In this document: positions 8,863 through 17,477 of the stretch, piece by piece
Numbering within the stretch: position 1 is the first letter of the stretch
Layout: each line of letters starts with the position of its first letter
NCBI RefSeq assembly: GCF_052180245.1
Contig: NZ_CP197474.1
Span: forward strand, 2,604,001 to 2,668,000
Direction: 5' to 3'
Length of the DNA stretch: 64,000 nucleotides
Source of the DNA: Parapusillimonas sp013416435
GTDB lineage: Bacteria; Pseudomonadota; Gammaproteobacteria; Burkholderiales; Burkholderiaceae_B
Position numbers and translations under genes: made by a program
Notes under the pieces: model-generated
What the model was told of the DNA's origin: nothing
Seen by the model: only the letters and a program-made list of their open reading frames with translations
Databases searched by the model: none

Positions 8863-8908
8863 GTTTTGCTCCTACCTTTGATTTCAGTTTGAATATCGCT
8901 TTTTGTCT

Positions 8909-8938
8909 GGGGTCAGACCCCGTACGGGGTCTGACCCC
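8909..8938. repeat. Palindromic repeat B, single unit
   Basis: A perfect copy with the GTAC centre, 37 nt after the paaI stop and 46 nt before the paaK start. Next to it (8939-8975) are degenerate copies of a GACCCCCGGC/TGCCCCCGG tract that look like decayed half-arms or slippage products. As an RNA hairpin inside the paa operon it could stabilise the upstream message or reduce paaK expression; neither effect can be read from the sequence. Confidence 0.88.
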
Positions 8939-8975
8939 CTGACCCCCGGCTGACCCCCGGCTTGCCCCCGGTTTC

Positions 8976-9452
8976 CTAGTCGCCGACGACCTGCCCCTTG
9001 ATCCGGTATGAGCGTCCTCGGAAAATCGCAATGCGCTTGCCGTCCTGATTGGTGACCTGCACATCGTAGACGCCGGTGCGTCCCGCCAGGGAATATTCTT
9101 TGGCATCCGCCGTCAGGATATCGCCCTCGTAGCCGGGCGCAAGATAATCGATGGTGCAGCCCGAGGCCACGGTCGCGGCATTGCGGGAATTGCAGGCGAA
9201 TGCGAAGGTGCTGTCGGCCAGGGCGAAGATGAAGCCGCCGTGGCAGGTCTGATGGCCGTTGAGCATGTCGCGACGCACCGTCATGGACATGCGCGCCTCG
9301 CCCGGCGCCACATGCTCGATGGCAAGCCCCAGCGCCTGCGACGCCGGGTCGTTGTCGAACATGACTTTGGCGGTCAGTTCGGCCAGTTCCTGCGGATTCT
9401 CCGGAAGATCGGGCGCGGCCACCGCCGCGCTTGAAGATTGGCCGGCCATCAT
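8976..9452 (-). CDS. paaI: Phenylacetate-pathway acyl-CoA thioesterase
   Basis: PaaI is a hotdog-fold thioesterase thought to release CoA from dead-end phenylacetyl-CoA intermediates. The 158-residue product has the family core NGHQTCHGGFIFALADSTFA, including the HGG-x4-LAD pattern that places the catalytic aspartate, and the C-terminal GRTGVYDVQV strand. ATG codons at 9452 and 9449 overlap the paaG stop (ATGATG/TGA), so coupling with paaG is likely. The N-terminus is about 15 residues longer than in many homologues. Confidence 0.94.
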   Translation of the reverse strand: MMAGQSSSAAVAAPDLPENPQELAELTAKVMFDNDPASQALGLAIEHVAPGEARMSMTVRRDMLNGHQTCHGGFIFALADSTFAFACNSRNAATVASGCTIDYLAPGYEGDILTADAKEYSLAGRTGVYDVQVTNQDGKRIAIFRGRSYRIKGQVVGD

Positions 9453-10237
9453 TTCCCCTTGAAGACGGGTTCACGTTTGGCCAGGAAGGCCGCCACGCCT
9501 TCGGCATAGTCTTCGCTGGCTCCCAGTTCACGCATCAGGTCGCGCTCCAGGTCCAGCTGCTGATCGAGCGTGTTGCCCAGACTTTGATTGAGGGCGCGCT
9601 TGGTATAGGCCAGCCCTTTGGTCGGCGCCGAGGCGAAATGCCTGGCCAGTGTGTCCAGCCTAGCCTCGAACTCTTCGTCGGGCACGCTTTCCCAGATCAG
9701 GCCCCATTGGGCCGCCTTGTCCGCGCTGAGCTTGTCGCCCAGCAGCGACAGGCCCATGGCCCGCGCCTGGCCCACCAGCCTGGGCAGCGCATAGGTGCCG
9801 CCGGTGTCCGGCAGCAGGCCCAGGCGGCAGAATGGCTGGATGAAGCTGGCCGACTGCTTCGCGATGACGATGTCGCCGGCCAGCGCAAGATTGGCGCCGG
9901 CCCCCGCCGCCACGCCATTGACGCCGACGACGACGGGCAGCGGCAATGACCGCAGGCGGCGCACCAGCGGCGCGTAGAATTTATCGATCGTCTCGCCCAG
10001 GTCCACGCGTTCCGAGCCTGCGCTCATGCGGCGCTCCGACAGGTCTTGCCCGGCGCAAAAGCCGCGGCCGTTGCCGGTGAGCACTAGGACGCGCGCGCCG
10101 CCGGATTCCACCGCGCCGAGGGCGTTCGCCAATTCGCCATGCATGGCGGCTGTGAAGCTGTTGAGCTTGTCGGGCCGGTTCAGGGTAATGCGGGCGACAC
10201 CGTCGGCAACTTGGAACTCGATATTTTCGTAATTCAT
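9449..10237 (-). CDS. paaG: Ring-1,2-epoxyphenylacetyl-CoA isomerase
   Basis: PaaG is a crotonase-fold enzyme that turns ring-1,2-epoxyphenylacetyl-CoA into oxepin-CoA, and also isomerises later intermediates. The 262-residue product shows GRGFCAGQDLSER (oxyanion-hole loop), GVAAGAGANLALAGDIVIA and a downstream LGLLPDTGGTYALPR segment with the catalytic aspartate position. The start MNYENIEFQV at 10237 follows paaN by 25 nt. Paralogous crotonases such as PaaF are the main alternative; the AGQDLSER loop and cluster position favour PaaG. Confidence 0.93.
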   Translation of the reverse strand: MNYENIEFQVADGVARITLNRPDKLNSFTAAMHGELANALGAVESGGARVLVLTGNGRGFCAGQDLSERRMSAGSERVDLGETIDKFYAPLVRRLRSLPLPVVVGVNGVAAGAGANLALAGDIVIAKQSASFIQPFCRLGLLPDTGGTYALPRLVGQARAMGLSLLGDKLSADKAAQWGLIWESVPDEEFEARLDTLARHFASAPTKGLAYTKRALNQSLGNTLDQQLDLERDLMRELGASEDYAEGVAAFLAKREPVFKGK

Positions 10238-10262
10238 TTAATGTCCTGCGATAGAGTTTTTC

Positions 10263-11948
10263 TTAAGCGTGCCACCGTGTCTGTACGACGCGAAAACGGT
10301 TCGCGACGAAGGCGGAATCCGACAGGGCGGCGTTCGCGGCGGGGTTGGCCCCGGTGCCGTGAAAATCGCTGAATGCGGCGGTCTGATTCACGAATACCCC
10401 GCCCGTCAAGTTCAGCGAAACGGACACACCCGCCCGCTCCGCCGCCTTCTGGATTTTTTGCGCCACGGCGGTATCGGTAGTGTATGCCGAGAGCGACAAG
10501 GCGCCGTGCTGGATTACCGTCTGCCGGGCAAGCTCGATGCTGTGCGCGGTGGAGTCGGTGGCCACCACGAAGGCGATGGGCCCGAACCATTCGCGCTGGA
10601 TCTCGGCACTGCCGGCTTCCGCCTTGAGCAGCAGCGGGGTCACCGCATTGGCTTCGGGAAACTGCGGATGCTCGAGCTTGCGGCTGTCGCACAGCACGGT
10701 CAATCCGAGTCCGCGCGCCTCTTCTATGCGCTGGGCGACTCCCGCGTTCTGAATGGCGCCGGTGATCTCCACCGCGCGCGCAGGGTCCGACACCAGCTTT
10801 TCCACGGCCTGGGCCAGGCCCTGGGCCACCTCGTCGAAACTCATGTGTCCTTCCGCCGTCTTGATCCCGTCGCGCGGCACGTAGACATTCTGGGGCGCGG
10901 TACACATCTGCCCGGAGTACAGTGAGAACGAGAATGCCAGGTTGCGCGCGACGCTCTTGAAATCGTCGACCGAATCGATGATGACCTGATTGACGCCGGC
11001 TTTTTCCGTATAAACCTGGGCCTGTCGCGCATTGTCCTCCAGCCAATTGCCGTTGGCGCTGCTGCCGGTGAAATCGATGAGCTTCACGGCGGGATTCAAG
11101 GCCAGCGACTGCGCGGTGTCGTCGCCGGGCGCATGTGCCGCCAGCAGGACGACATTGGGGTCGAACCCCGCATCGGCCAGGACTTCGCGCGCGATCTTGA
11201 CTGTGATGGCCAGCGGCAGGATGGCGCCGGGATGCGGCTTGACGATGACGGTGTTGCCGGTAGCCAGGCTGGCGAAAAGGCCGGGATAGCCGTTCCAGGT
11301 GGGAAAGGTCGAGCAGCCGATCACCAGGCCGATGCCGCGCGGCACCACGGTGAACCGCTTCTGCATCTTGATGGGGTCGTGCTTGCCCTGCGGTTTCTCC
11401 CAGCCGGCCTGGTCCGGGATGCGCGACATTTCCTGCCAGGCATAGGCCACGGCCTCCAGGCCGCGATCCTGGGCATGCGGCCCACCCGCCTGGAAAGCCA
11501 TCATGAAGCCTTGCCCCGTGGTGTGCTGCACCGCGTAGGCGATTTCGAAGCTGTGCCGATTGAGGCGCTGCAGAATTTCCAGCGCAACGCCCACCCAGGC
11601 GCGCGGGCCCGCCTCACGCCAGTTTTCCAGGGCGGCCTGCGACTGCAGGATCAGCGTGTCGGCGGGTACTTGCGGATAGCGGATGCCCAGCTCGGGACCG
11701 AAGGGCGAGACTTCGCCGGACACCTTGCCGGCTTCTCCGTCCTGCTCCAGCGGGAAGTCCTTGCCTTTGTATGCTTCAAATGCGGCGAGGCCAAGCTCGT
11801 TGGCCGACTCCCCGTAGGCGCGAGGGCTGGGGGACTCGGAAAAGGGGCTCCAGTAACCCCGATCGGCGGCGGCGGCCACCGCTTTTTCGAGAACTTCCTG
11901 ATGGGCGTTGAAATAGTCGACTGACACTGCTTGCTCCTTGTTGTTCAT
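10263..11948 (-). CDS. paaN: Phenylacetate degradation protein PaaN, aldehyde dehydrogenase family
   Basis: A 561-residue aldehyde-dehydrogenase-fold protein of the PaaN type, expected to act after oxepin-CoA formation. It contains a Rossmann-type segment (IDFTGSSANGNWLE), a glutamate-bearing TEKAGVNQVIIDS, and the likely catalytic cysteine in LYSGQMCTAPQNVY. It lacks the C-terminal MaoC hydratase domain of E. coli PaaZ (681 residues), so ring hydrolysis would need a separate hydratase not visible here. ATG at 11948 (MNNKEQAVSVDYF) matches family starts; the 58-residue upstream extension is an artefact of an open frame. Confidence 0.92.
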   Translation of the reverse strand: MNNKEQAVSVDYFNAHQEVLEKAVAAAADRGYWSPFSESPSPRAYGESANELGLAAFEAYKGKDFPLEQDGEAGKVSGEVSPFGPELGIRYPQVPADTLILQSQAALENWREAGPRAWVGVALEILQRLNRHSFEIAYAVQHTTGQGFMMAFQAGGPHAQDRGLEAVAYAWQEMSRIPDQAGWEKPQGKHDPIKMQKRFTVVPRGIGLVIGCSTFPTWNGYPGLFASLATGNTVIVKPHPGAILPLAITVKIAREVLADAGFDPNVVLLAAHAPGDDTAQSLALNPAVKLIDFTGSSANGNWLEDNARQAQVYTEKAGVNQVIIDSVDDFKSVARNLAFSFSLYSGQMCTAPQNVYVPRDGIKTAEGHMSFDEVAQGLAQAVEKLVSDPARAVEITGAIQNAGVAQRIEEARGLGLTVLCDSRKLEHPQFPEANAVTPLLLKAEAGSAEIQREWFGPIAFVVATDSTAHSIELARQTVIQHGALSLSAYTTDTAVAQKIQKAAERAGVSVSLNLTGGVFVNQTAAFSDFHGTGANPAANAALSDSAFVANRFRVVQTRWHA

Positions 11949-12021
11949 TACTGAGCCGTTCCGGCGTGAGGGAACGGTCGGAATATTCGTCTGTGTGCCG
12001 CGGGACGGCGCGTATGAGCGG

Positions 12022-13104
12022 TCAGGTTTCCTGGTCGAAGTCGATGACGACCTTGTCGCTGACCGGAAAGCTTTGACAGCTGAGTATGAAACCGCGCTGG
12101 ACTTCATAGTCTTCCAGCGCAAAATTGGCGTCCATGTCGACCTCGCCCTCGGTGACCTTGCAACGGCAGGTGGAACATACGCCGCCCTTGCAAGAATAAG
12201 GCAATTCCACGCCTTGAGCCAAGGCGGAATCCAGGACGCTGTCCTTGTTTTTTTCTATGGTGAGTGTCCGGGTGAAGCCGTCCTGGATGACCGTCAGCTC
12301 GCATAGTTCGTTGCCTGGCGCCTTGCGGGCCTCTTTGCCCGTGCGCAAGGCGCGCGGGCCCTTGGGGGACCCGAACAGCTCGAACTTGATCTGTGACTTC
12401 TCGAGGCCCTTGCCCTGCAGCGACTCGATCACGGATTCGGTCATGTCCTGCGGACCGCAGACGAAAGCGTAATCGATGGTGGACGGATCCATCCATTTGC
12501 CCAGCAGCTGCTCCACCTTGGCGCCGTCGAGGCGCCCATTGAACAGATCGATGTCCTGATGCTCGCGGCTCATGATGTAAACCAGCGAGAATCGGTCCAT
12601 GTACTGGTTTTTCAGGTCTTCGATCTCTTCCCGGAACAGGACGGCGGACGACGCGCGATTGCCGAAGAACAGGGTGAAACTGCTGGCGGGCTCCGTGCTC
12701 AGCGCCGTCTTGACCAGCGACAGTATGGGCGTAATGCCGCTGCCCACCGCAAACGCCACGTAGCGGCGCGCATTGGCGGGGTCGAACTCCACGGTGAAGT
12801 GGCCGTCGGGCGGCATCACTTCGATGGATTGTCCGGCCGCCAGGTGCTGGTTCGCCCATGACGAAAATGCGCCGTCGTTCAGGCGCTTGATGGCGACCCG
12901 CAATTGCCGGTCGCTGGGCGATGCACAGATCGAATATGAGCGCCGCAACTCTTCGCCATCGATGTTCGCACGCAAAGTCAGGTACTGCCCCGGTCGGAAC
13001 GAAAACCGGTCATTCAGGTCCGATGGGACATCGAACGTCACCACCACGGCGTCGCGCGTGTTCTTGGCGACGGACGCGACTTTCAATGAATAGAATTGAT
13101 TCAT
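12022..13104 (-). CDS. paaE: Phenylacetyl-CoA epoxidase reductase subunit
   Basis: PaaE passes electrons from NADPH to the PaaAC di-iron core. The 360-residue protein has an FAD domain (RPGQYLTLR, RSYSICASP), an NAD(P)-binding domain (AVGSGITPILSLVKTAL) and a C-terminal plant-type [2Fe-2S] ferredoxin domain with CKGGVCSTCRCKV and a distal CQSF cysteine. ATG at 13104 (MNQFYSLKVASV) follows paaD by 17 nt. The frame is open upstream to 13587, but that stretch is antisense-like paaD sequence and is ignored. Confidence 0.96.
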   Translation of the reverse strand: MNQFYSLKVASVAKNTRDAVVVTFDVPSDLNDRFSFRPGQYLTLRANIDGEELRRSYSICASPSDRQLRVAIKRLNDGAFSSWANQHLAAGQSIEVMPPDGHFTVEFDPANARRYVAFAVGSGITPILSLVKTALSTEPASSFTLFFGNRASSAVLFREEIEDLKNQYMDRFSLVYIMSREHQDIDLFNGRLDGAKVEQLLGKWMDPSTIDYAFVCGPQDMTESVIESLQGKGLEKSQIKFELFGSPKGPRALRTGKEARKAPGNELCELTVIQDGFTRTLTIEKNKDSVLDSALAQGVELPYSCKGGVCSTCRCKVTEGEVDMDANFALEDYEVQRGFILSCQSFPVSDKVVIDFDQET

Positions 13105-13121
13105 GAGAGAGCCTGTTGACG

Positions 13122-13628
13122 CTAATGCGCCTTGAAATAGTCGAAAGGCTCGCCGCAGTGACTGCAGCGATACAGCGCCTTGCAGGAGGTCGATCCGAAG
13201 TGGCTGACCAGGCGCGTATCCCGGGATCCGCATTGCGGACAGGGGACCACCACCTGTGTATTGCGCCGCGTGATTCCGGATATGTCGATGGCTTTTTCCG
13301 CGGGCGGAGCAATGCCGTAGCCTTTCAGCGCGTCCCGGCCTTTTTCGGTCATCCAGTCGGTGGTCCAGGCCGGAGAAAGCCGGGTGTCCACTCGCAACTG
13401 GTCCAGTCCTTGCGCCTTCAGAGCGGCCACGATGCCGTCGGAGATTTCGCGCATGGCCGGACAGCCGGAGTAGGTGGGCGTGATCGTGACGACGCAGGTT
13501 TCGCCTTCCCACTCGATATCCCGTATGAGTCCCAGGTCGGCGATCGACAGCACCGGGATCTCGGGGTCGGCGACTGCGGACAGCCATTGCATGACCTGTT
13601 CGACGGAAGGCCGGGCGGCGGTAATCAC
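13122..13628 (-). CDS. paaD: Phenylacetyl-CoA epoxidase assembly protein, GTG start
   Basis: PaaD resembles Fe-S maturation proteins (DUF59/SufT) and is needed for an active PaaABCE epoxidase. The 168-residue product has ADPEIPVLSIADLG and TPTYSGCPAMREI in the N-terminal domain, and a C-terminal four-cysteine zinc-ribbon-like motif, CPQCG then CSHCG. The start is inferred: GTG at 13628 overlaps the paaC stop as GTGA, giving the normal family length. A longer frame to 13811 would run through paaC and is rejected. Confidence 0.9.
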   Translation of the reverse strand: MITAARPSVEQVMQWLSAVADPEIPVLSIADLGLIRDIEWEGETCVVTITPTYSGCPAMREISDGIVAALKAQGLDQLRVDTRLSPAWTTDWMTEKGRDALKGYGIAPPAEKAIDISGITRRNTQVVVPCPQCGSRDTRLVSHFGSTSCKALYRCSHCGEPFDYFKAH

Positions 13629-14389
13629 CACGATGCTCCCGGATAAGCCCGCTGCAGATGCTGCATCTCGGCCAGGATATAGCCCAGCGCCTCGGTGTGG
13701 CGCCCGACGATGCCGCCCCGGTGCGCGGGGTGTTCGGCCTCGTCCCTTGCGGGCAGATTCAGCGTGGCTTCGCGGATCACTGCACTCGCGTGCGCTTCCC
13801 AGGCGGGCCACAAAGACGAGTGCAGCGGAACGATGCCGCGGTCGGCCAGACCGGCAATGACGTCATCGTCATGGAAAAGCTCGCCGACATAGCGCCATGC
13901 GTCGTCCAGAGCTTCTTGCATGCGGGCGCGGCTTTCTTCGGTGCCGTCGCCCAGGCGCACCAGGACGTCCGACGAACGGCGCACGTGATAGGTCACCTCC
14001 TTGAGCGACTTGGCGGCAATGGCGGCGACGCGCTCGTCCTGCGACGCGGAAAGCTCGCGAAGCAGGAAGTAGTGCCAAACATCGAACAGGAACTGGCGCG
14101 CCATGGTGTCGCCATAATGGCCGTTTTCACGCTCCACGAGCAGGTAATTCCGGTACTGGGGAGCGTCCCGCAGATAGGCGAGCTGGTCTTCGCTGCGGCC
14201 TTTTTCTTCGACCTCGCCCGCCAGCGTCAGCCACATGCGGGCCTGGCCCAGCAGGTCGAGCGCCACGTTGGCCGTTGCCATTTCTTCTTCGAGGGCGGGT
14301 CCATGGCCGGTCCATTCGGACAGGCGATGGGAAAGTATCAGCGTGGTATCGCCCAGGCGCAGCAGATACTGAAACAATGCTTGGTCCAC
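13625..14389 (-). CDS. paaC: Phenylacetyl-CoA epoxidase structural subunit, GTG start
   Basis: PaaC is the ferritin-like structural partner of PaaA in the epoxidase heterodimer. The 254-residue product is helical and contains LSEWTGHGPALEEEMA and YLRDAPQYRNYLLVE, typical of PaaC. The start is GTG at 14389 (V/M-DQALFQYLLRLGD), strongly supported by TAGGAGG five bases upstream; no ATG fits. It follows paaB by 8 nt and couples to paaD through a 4-nt overlap. Confidence 0.95.
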   Translation of the reverse strand: MDQALFQYLLRLGDTTLILSHRLSEWTGHGPALEEEMATANVALDLLGQARMWLTLAGEVEEKGRSEDQLAYLRDAPQYRNYLLVERENGHYGDTMARQFLFDVWHYFLLRELSASQDERVAAIAAKSLKEVTYHVRRSSDVLVRLGDGTEESRARMQEALDDAWRYVGELFHDDDVIAGLADRGIVPLHSSLWPAWEAHASAVIREATLNLPARDEAEHPAHRGGIVGRHTEALGYILAEMQHLQRAYPGASW

Positions 14390-14397
14390 AGTGCCTC

Positions 14398-14682
14398 CTA
14401 CATCTTGATTTCGTCGGGCATCGGAAAAAACGTGGGATGCCGGTAGACCTTGCTGTCGGCGGGCTCGAACAGCGGCTCTTTGTCGCCGGGCGAGCTGGCC
14501 GTGATGTCGGCCGCCTTGACCACCCAGATGCTCAGGCCCTCGTTGCGCCGTGTATAGACATCGCGCGCGTTGTTGATCGCCATTTCGGCATCCGATGCGT
14601 GCACGCTGCCCACATGCTTGTGGGCCAGGCCATGCTGGCTGCGTATGAAGACCTCCCAGAGAGGCCATCCGTTCTGACTCAT
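14398..14682 (-). CDS. paaB: Phenylacetyl-CoA epoxidase subunit PaaB
   Basis: PaaB is a small bridging subunit that joins PaaAC units in the epoxidase. The 94-residue product begins MSQNGWPLWEVFIRSQHG and includes LAHKHVGSVHASDAEMA and NEGLSIWVVKA, all highly conserved in the family. ATG at 14682 gives the normal length. It is separated from paaA by 94 bp, the largest gap within paaABC, with no clear terminator. Confidence 0.96.
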   Translation of the reverse strand: MSQNGWPLWEVFIRSQHGLAHKHVGSVHASDAEMAINNARDVYTRRNEGLSIWVVKAADITASSPGDKEPLFEPADSKVYRHPTFFPMPDEIKM

Positions 14683-14776
14683 GTTTTCATCCTCCGTGCC
14701 GCTGCCATGGGCACTCTGTCTGGTCTGGCAAGGCCGCCGCGGCGCGGCGTGCCGTGCATGGGAACAGTACGGCGGC

Positions 14777-15769
14777 TCAGGCCACCGCTTTCTTGCGATC
14801 CTGCTTGTCGGCATAGGCGGAAAAAGCTTCGCGCACCCATGCGCCTTCCTCGTGTGCACGAACGCGTGTCTTGAGTCTTTCGCGATTGCACTGGCCATTG
14901 CCCTTGATGACCGCGTAGAACTCGCTCCAGTCGATCTCGCCGAACTCGTAGTGGCCGGTTTCCTCGTTCCACTTGAGGTCTGGATCGGGAACCTTCAGGC
15001 CAAGGTATTCGGCCTGAGGCACCGTCTGGTCGACCATTTTCTGGCGCAGTTCGTCGTTGGAAAACAGCTTGATGCGCCATTGCATGGACTGCGCGCTGTT
15101 CGGGGAGTCGGCGTCGGATGGACCGAACATCATGAGCGCCGGCCACCACCAGCGGTTCAGGGCATCCTGGCACATTTCCTTTTGCTCGGGCGTACCGCGC
15201 AGGCACATCTCGATAAGCAGGTCGTAGCCTTGCCGCTGATGGAAGGATTCTTCCTTGCAGACCCGCACCATGGCCCGCGCGTACGGGCCGTAGGAACATC
15301 GGCACAGCGGAATCTGGTTGATGATGGCCGAGCCGTCGACCAGCCAGCCTATCATGCCGATGTCGGCCCAGGTCAGCGTGGGGTAATTGAAGATGCTGGA
15401 GTATTTGGCCTTGCCGGAGTGCAGGTCGTCGATCAGGTCATCGCGCGAAACACCCAGCGTTTCGGCCGCACTGTACAGGTAAAGGCCGTGCCCTGCTTCG
15501 TCTTGCACCTTGGCCAGGAGGATGGCCTTGCGCTTGAGCGTCGGCGCGCGCGTGATCCAATTGCCCTCCGGCAGCATGCCTACGATCTCCGAGTGCGCAT
15601 GCTGCGATATCTGCCGGACGAGCGTCTTGCGATATGCTTCCGGCATCCAGTCCTTGGGCTCGATGCGGACACCTTCGTCGATGCGCTGCTGGAACGACTG
15701 CTCCTGACCCGACAGCTGATCGACGGAACGCACGCTCTTGACCCCGGTTTCCACTAGTTGGGCATACAT
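14777..15769 (-). CDS. paaA: Phenylacetyl-CoA epoxidase catalytic subunit
   Basis: PaaA holds the di-iron centre that epoxidises the aromatic ring of phenylacetyl-CoA. The 330-residue protein has the ferritin-like iron motifs KVQDEAGHGLYLY (D/E-x2-H) and CKEESFHQRQGYD (E-x2-H), and the conserved NRWWWPALMMFGPSD segment. ATG at 15769 (MYAQLVETGVKS) has GGAGACGCCTC just upstream. It is the first gene of the leftward paa operon and diverges from paaX. Confidence 0.97.
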   Translation of the reverse strand: MYAQLVETGVKSVRSVDQLSGQEQSFQQRIDEGVRIEPKDWMPEAYRKTLVRQISQHAHSEIVGMLPEGNWITRAPTLKRKAILLAKVQDEAGHGLYLYSAAETLGVSRDDLIDDLHSGKAKYSSIFNYPTLTWADIGMIGWLVDGSAIINQIPLCRCSYGPYARAMVRVCKEESFHQRQGYDLLIEMCLRGTPEQKEMCQDALNRWWWPALMMFGPSDADSPNSAQSMQWRIKLFSNDELRQKMVDQTVPQAEYLGLKVPDPDLKWNEETGHYEFGEIDWSEFYAVIKGNGQCNRERLKTRVRAHEEGAWVREAFSAYADKQDRKKAVA

Positions 15770-15890
15770 GAGGCGTCTCCTATACGTGTTAGCCTGCTTA
15801 TTCGATTCTTTTTTATTATTTAATACAAAAATATTGATGTCAATCAAATTATAGTATCAAATAGACCTGTTTCCAAGACACCTCCACACC
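15770..15890. promoter_or_regulatory. paaA/paaX divergent promoter region with a candidate operator
   Basis: This 121-bp AT-rich gap must hold both paa promoters. ATTGATGTCAAT at 15833-15844 is an inverted repeat (5-bp arms, 2-bp centre), followed by ATCAAATTATAGTATCAAAT, which repeats the TCAA core. Such a site is a plausible PaaX target, because PaaX represses its divergent operon and is released by phenylacetyl-CoA in other bacteria. Exact hexamers for either promoter could not be assigned. Confidence 0.45.
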
Positions 15891-16847
15891 ATGACCGACG
15901 CCAGTCCTGTATTGCAACGCCTGATCCATTCGCTGCTGGAACACGACCCGCCTCGCGCGAAATCACTTTGCGTGACACTGCTGGGCGACGCCATCGAGCC
16001 TCACGGCGGAAGCATCTGGCTGAGCGATCTGATCGACCTGGTCACACCGCTGGGCATCAATGAACGCCTGCTGCGAACCAGCGTCTTCCGTCTTGTGGCG
16101 CAAGACTGGCTGCAATCCGAACGCCACGGTCGGCGCAGCCTGTACCGCCTGAGCGAACAAGGACTGGAACTGACACGGCAGGCCTCCAGCCGCATCTATA
16201 CCGGATCACCCTTGCTCTGGGACGGCGACTGGACGCTCGTCATCCTGCCCCGCTTCGGCAACAGCAGCCTGGGCAAGCGCGGAGAGCTCCGCCATGAATT
16301 GGTATGGGCCGGATTCGGCGCCATCGCGCCCGGCATCTTCGCCATTCCGCGCAATCAGAAAAGCGCAGCCTTGAAGATACTGGGCAAACTCAAGCTCGCG
16401 CGCCACGCCCTGGTCATGAGCGCCCATGAAATGAACGAAGGCGAAGGCCTGCAGATCAGCGAACTGGTGTCACAGTGCTGGGATATCGAGGGAGTCGATC
16501 GGCAATACCGGGCTTTCCTGGAATCCTATGGTCCGCTGCTTGAATTCATAGGTCCGCAGATGAGGCCCATGCAGGCATTCGCCATCCGCGCCATCGCCCT
16601 GCATGCCTGGCGCAGGATCGTACTGCACGACCCGCAACTGCCCCTGCAGATGCTGCCCGGCGATTGGCCGGGCCATGCCGCGCGCGAGCTGTGCGGCCAG
16701 TTGTACTGGGCGGTATTCGATGCCGCCGAGGAACACCTGTGCGAGATACTGGAACGGGATCCCGCGCGTTTTCAGCCGCTGAAATCCTATGTGTACGACC
16801 GCTTCGGAGGCCGCGAAAAGCAAGGCGCGCGCCAGGCGGTGGCCTGA
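15891..16847 (+). CDS. paaX: Phenylacetyl-CoA-responsive repressor PaaX
   Basis: A 318-residue transcription regulator of the PaaX family. Residues about 20-95 form the winged-helix part (SIWLSDLIDLVTPLGINERLLRTSVFRL, with the following SERHGRRSLYRLSEQG wing). The middle region SPLLWDGDWTLVILP and a C-terminal PaaX_C region match the family. It diverges from paaA, the standard arrangement for the repressor and its operon. The ATG at 15891 gives the usual N-terminus. Family knowledge says phenylacetyl-CoA is the inducer. Confidence 0.93.
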   Translation: MTDASPVLQRLIHSLLEHDPPRAKSLCVTLLGDAIEPHGGSIWLSDLIDLVTPLGINERLLRTSVFRLVAQDWLQSERHGRRSLYRLSEQGLELTRQASSRIYTGSPLLWDGDWTLVILPRFGNSSLGKRGELRHELVWAGFGAIAPGIFAIPRNQKSAALKILGKLKLARHALVMSAHEMNEGEGLQISELVSQCWDIEGVDRQYRAFLESYGPLLEFIGPQMRPMQAFAIRAIALHAWRRIVLHDPQLPLQMLPGDWPGHAARELCGQLYWAVFDAAEEHLCEILERDPARFQPLKSYVYDRFGGREKQGARQAVA

Positions 16848-16886
16848 CGCGGCGGGCGGCCGATATCAGGCCGGCTTAGGCCGGGG

Positions 16887-17432
16887 TTACAGCTTGATGA
16901 AATGCTCGCGATAATGCTTGAGCTCTTCAATGGACTCATAGATGTCGGCCAGCGCTTCGTGTCGGCTTTTCTTGACGAAGCTGCGATAGACTTCAGGCTT
17001 CCAGCGCAGGGAAAGCTCCTTGAGCGTGCTGACATCCAGGTTGCGGTAATGAAAGAAGGCCTCGAGCCTGGGCATGTACTTCACCATGAAGCGGCGATCC
17101 TGGCCGATGGTATTGCCGCACATCGGCGACTTCCCCGGTGAAACATGCTGGGAAAGAAAGGCCAGCAATTGTTCCTCGGCCTGCGCCTCGGTCAGGGTGG
17201 ACGCCTTGACCTTGTCGATCAGGCCACTCTTGCCATGCGTGGACTTGTTCCAGTTGTCCATGGCGTCAAGAAGCTCATTGCTTTGGTGTATGACCAATAC
17301 CGGCCCTTCGGCCACAAAGCTCAGATCGGCCTCGGTGATCACCACGGCCACTTCGATAATCCGCTCTTTTTCGGGGTCCAGGCCCGTCATCTCCATATCG
17401 AGCCACACCAGACGCTGATCATTCGCCGCCAT
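16887..17432 (-). CDS. orn: Oligoribonuclease
   Basis: Orn is the 3'-5' exoribonuclease that degrades 2-nt RNAs, including pGpG from c-di-GMP turnover. The 181-residue product has the DEDDh set: WLDMEMTGLD, NTIGQDRRFMVKYMP and SRHEALADI. ATG at 17432 is preceded by AAGGATT; an extra 12-residue upstream extension is ignored. It diverges from the M48 protease gene with 45 bp between starts and converges with paaX. Confidence 0.96.
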   Translation of the reverse strand: MAANDQRLVWLDMEMTGLDPEKERIIEVAVVITEADLSFVAEGPVLVIHQSNELLDAMDNWNKSTHGKSGLIDKVKASTLTEAQAEEQLLAFLSQHVSPGKSPMCGNTIGQDRRFMVKYMPRLEAFFHYRNLDVSTLKELSLRWKPEVYRSFVKKSRHEALADIYESIEELKHYREHFIKL

Positions 17433-17477
17433 ATAATCCTTCCTTAAAACAGAGATTTTCGCACACACCGGCTCGCC

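Noticed and set aside
13105..13587. Long N-terminal extension of PaaE
   Set aside because: The stretch is another frame of paaD; the ferredoxin reductase starts at MNQFYSLK.
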